Of a DNA stretch of 64,000 nucleotides, positions 62,443 to 64,000 are shown piece after piece. Each line of letters starts with the position of its first letter. The first letter of the stretch is position 1. Source of the stretch: Prevotella heparinolytica (lineage in GTDB: Bacteria; Bacteroidota; Bacteroidia; Bacteroidales; Bacteroidaceae); contig NZ_SLXB01000007.1 in the NCBI RefSeq assembly GCF_004342845.1, positions 62,001-126,000 of the forward strand. Direction: 5' to 3'. The translations under genes and the position numbers were made by a program. The notes under the pieces are model-generated. The model saw only the letters and a program-made list of their open reading frames with translations, had not been told where the DNA came from and did no database searches.

Positions 62443-63609
62443 TTAGCACACCTCCACTTTGGCGGCAATACGCTTCGTCTTGTCGCGCAGCGCATCAAGA
62501 TCACCGTCAAGCGGTGCATAACACAACACCACGCCCATACGACGATTTACCCGGGTAGTCGGCTTGCCGAAAATGCGCAGATACGTATCTTCTTCTTTGG
62601 TCACTTCTTCCAATCCTCGGTAATCGGGATACTCCTGACTGGATATTGAAGAAAGGATGACGGCACTCGCGCCTATATGCTCCTGCTTGATACTCGGAAT
62701 AGGTAAACCGAGCACGGCTCGCAGATGAAGCTCGAACTCATTCAGGTTTTGCGTACCTGCCAGCGTCACCATACCCGTATCGTGCGGGCGAGGAGAAAGT
62801 TCTGAAAAATAAACGCCATTCTCATGGCTCAGGAAGAATTCCACTCCCCACAACCCGGCACCGGTCAAAGCACGGGTCACTTTCTCCGCCATCTCTTGCG
62901 CCTCTTTCAAGTGAGCAGGCTCGATATGGGCAGGTTGAAAACTTTCGCGATAATCGCCTCCCTTTTGCACATGGCCGATGGGGGGACAAAATAAAGTCGG
63001 TCCGTCTTTCTGCGTAACGGTAAGCAATGTTATCTCACTGTCGAACTTGATAAACTCCTCTATGATAAGTTCCTTGATATCCCCACGGCTACCGTTGCAA
63101 CCATATTCCCACGCATGTTCCAGCTCATCGGCACTCTTCACGAGCGACTGCCCTTTGCCTGAAGAGGACATCAACGGTTTTACCACACAAGGGTAGCCTA
63201 TTTTCTCGGCCGCCTCTTTCAATTCCTCCAAAGATTTGGCGTAGAAATAATTGGCAGTCTTCAGTCCCAATTCTTTAGCGGCTAAATCGCGTATGGCCTT
63301 GCGATTCATGGTAAAGTTCACCGCACGCGCGCTGGGTACTACCTGAATACCTTCTTTCTCAAAATCATACAAGCACTCCGTACGAATCGCCTCGATTTCC
63401 GGCACGATGATGTCCGGCCGATGCTTACGAACCACACCTTCCAAAGCCTCTCCATCCAACATACTGAAAACTTCGCTTTCGTCCGCCACCTGCATGGCAG
63501 GTGCTCCGGCATACGAATCGCATGCAACCACGTATTGTCCCTTGCGCTGAGCGGAAATCACAAACTCCTTTCCCAGTTCACCGGATCCTAACAATAAAAT
63601 CTTCTTCAT
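62443..63609 (-). CDS. purT: Formate-dependent phosphoribosylglycinamide formyltransferase
   Basis: The folate-free formylation of GAR in purine synthesis. 388 residues: the N-terminal Rossmann-type start ([18 protein letters not shown]), ATP-grasp domain with [11 protein letters not shown] and [25 protein letters not shown]. Normal length. It lies 117 bp after the DUF4301-type gene, with a hairpin between, so it is likely a separate transcript; no clear -7 box found. Confidence 0.97.
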   Translation of the reverse strand: MKKILLLGSGELGKEFVISAQRKGQYVVACDSYAGAPAMQVADESEVFSMLDGEALEGVVRKHRPDIIVPEIEAIRTECLYDFEKEGIQVVPSARAVNFTMNRKAIRDLAAKELGLKTANYFYAKSLEELKEAAEKIGYPCVVKPLMSSSGKGQSLVKSADELEHAWEYGCNGSRGDIKELIIEEFIKFDSEITLLTVTQKDGPTLFCPPIGHVQKGGDYRESFQPAHIEPAHLKEAQEMAEKVTRALTGAGLWGVEFFLSHENGVYFSELSPRPHDTGMVTLAGTQNLNEFELHLRAVLGLPIPSIKQEHIGASAVILSSISSQEYPDYRGLEEVTKEEDTYLRIFGKPTTRVNRRMGVVLCYAPLDGDLDALRDKTKRIAAKVEVC

Positions 63610-63651
63610 CTATTTATTGGGCTATTTACAATTAATACTCAAGCATAAAAA

Positions 63652-63712
63652 CGACGATTTACCACCTACTTTATTGCCGGATCGCGGTCAAATAGTAAAT
63701 AGTAAATCGTCG
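63652..63712 (-). terminator. Terminator-like hairpin with long loop
   Basis: CGACGATTTAC (63652-63662) and GTAAATCGTCG (63702-63712) form a perfect 11-bp stem around a 39-nt loop. On the minus strand a T-run (TTTTTATGC) follows, so it could end the DUF4301-type transcript before purT. The loop holds AATAGTAAATAG, an ATTTAC-type motif. Confidence 0.6.
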
Positions 63713-63726
63713 CCTTGTTAACGAAT

Positions 63727-64000
63727 TTATTGATGTTGTTCCCTCAACAAATCATTCACCGTCTTTACCGGATTGAATGTAGACAATGGCACTTCCACAA
63801 ATACCGTATTCCAGTCGCTCATGGCTCCGTTCCACAATCCGGGCAGCTCCAATGCTTTCAGGTCTTTGCCATTTTTCGACTTGTAGGAAATGAAGCCCGT
63901 AGCCTTGTCTACATACTTCACGAGATCGAATTTATGACCTTTATAGTCACGCACGGCACAAACCAAATCCACTGGGTTGAAATGAGTGCCTTTCTCGAAC
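63727..64000 (-). CDS. DUF4301-like protein, C-terminal part (gene runs off the window)
   Basis: The last 90 residues are seen; the frame stays open to the window edge, so the start lies beyond it. The fragment includes NPVDLVCAVRDYKG, FISYKSKNGKDLKALELPG, LWNGAMSDWNTVFVEVPLST and FNPVKTVNDLLREQHQ. I recall this ending from DUF4301, a Bacteroidetes family of about 500 residues with a nucleotidyltransferase-like N-part. Function unknown. Confidence 0.6.
   Translation of the reverse strand, partial: FEKGTHFNPVDLVCAVRDYKGHKFDLVKYVDKATGFISYKSKNGKDLKALELPGLWNGAMSDWNTVFVEVPLSTFNPVKTVNDLLREQHQ

Overview
The window looks like a chromosomal segment of a Bacteroides-type anaerobe (order Bacteroidales). 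Nineteen positions upstream of genes match the Bacteroides sigma-ABfr -7 box TAnnTTTG, and Shine-Dalgarno sequences are nearly absent. The gene content agrees: a complete Bat (aerotolerance) operon, a DUF4295 gene beside L33 and L28, pyruvate phosphate dikinase, an F1Fo ATP synthase operon starting with beta-epsilon, PorT-like and TonB-receptor-like outer membrane proteins, and HU-family proteins with lineage-specific extensions. I cannot name the species from sequence alone. I see no phage, insertion sequence, CRISPR array, rRNA or tRNA.

Layout. 1-5.3 kb: rmuC (partial), map, an extended HU-like protein, a surface-type lipoprotein, an RluA-type pseudouridine synthase and an rRNA uracil methyltransferase. 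5.4-16 kb: ppdK, then atpD-C-B-E-F-H-A-G. 16-23.3 kb: a PIF1-type helicase with HRDC domain, an RmlD-like reductase with a secreted protein, and an outer membrane receptor. 23.3-27.5 kb: glyA, a PorT-like barrel, flavin reductase, pyrI and pyrB. 27.9-34 kb: a class A penicillin-binding protein, a HPPK-like protein, kdsB, a zinc-less M16 protein and a secreted 14-repeat MORN protein. 34.3-39.4 kb: a DEAD-box helicase, serB, a cysteine-less TlpA-like protein, a tandem universal stress protein and a small HTH protein. 39.6-48.2 kb: moxR-DUF58-BatF-like-batA-batB-batC-batD-batE. 48.4-54.9 kb: rpmB-rpmG-DUF4295, ftsY-rimO-HU-HU/TM/LysM, pncC and tsaD. 55-64 kb: tamB, dnaB, ispE, purT and the end of a DUF4301-type gene.

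Most coding content is conserved housekeeping: translation and rRNA modification, energy conservation, pyrimidine, serine/glycine and isoprenoid synthesis, and envelope building (KDO, peptidoglycan, TamB). The most unusual signal lies between genes. Four intergenic regions hold degenerate tandem arrays whose GTGTGGGC-like core recurs exactly every 22 bp (33 cores, no indel). Smaller arrays with 21, 22 or 23 bp spacing lie at 2.1, 18.6, 20.5, 27.8 and 52.3 kb. A helical-phased array of protein-binding sites is one reading; a decaying minisatellite family is the other. Near 20.4-20.6 kb a perfect 38-bp inverted repeat encloses such an array upstream of an outer membrane receptor gene and could be an invertible segment. 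Among proteins, a membrane-spanning HU-LysM fusion, translationally coupled to a plain HU gene, could link DNA to the cell wall.
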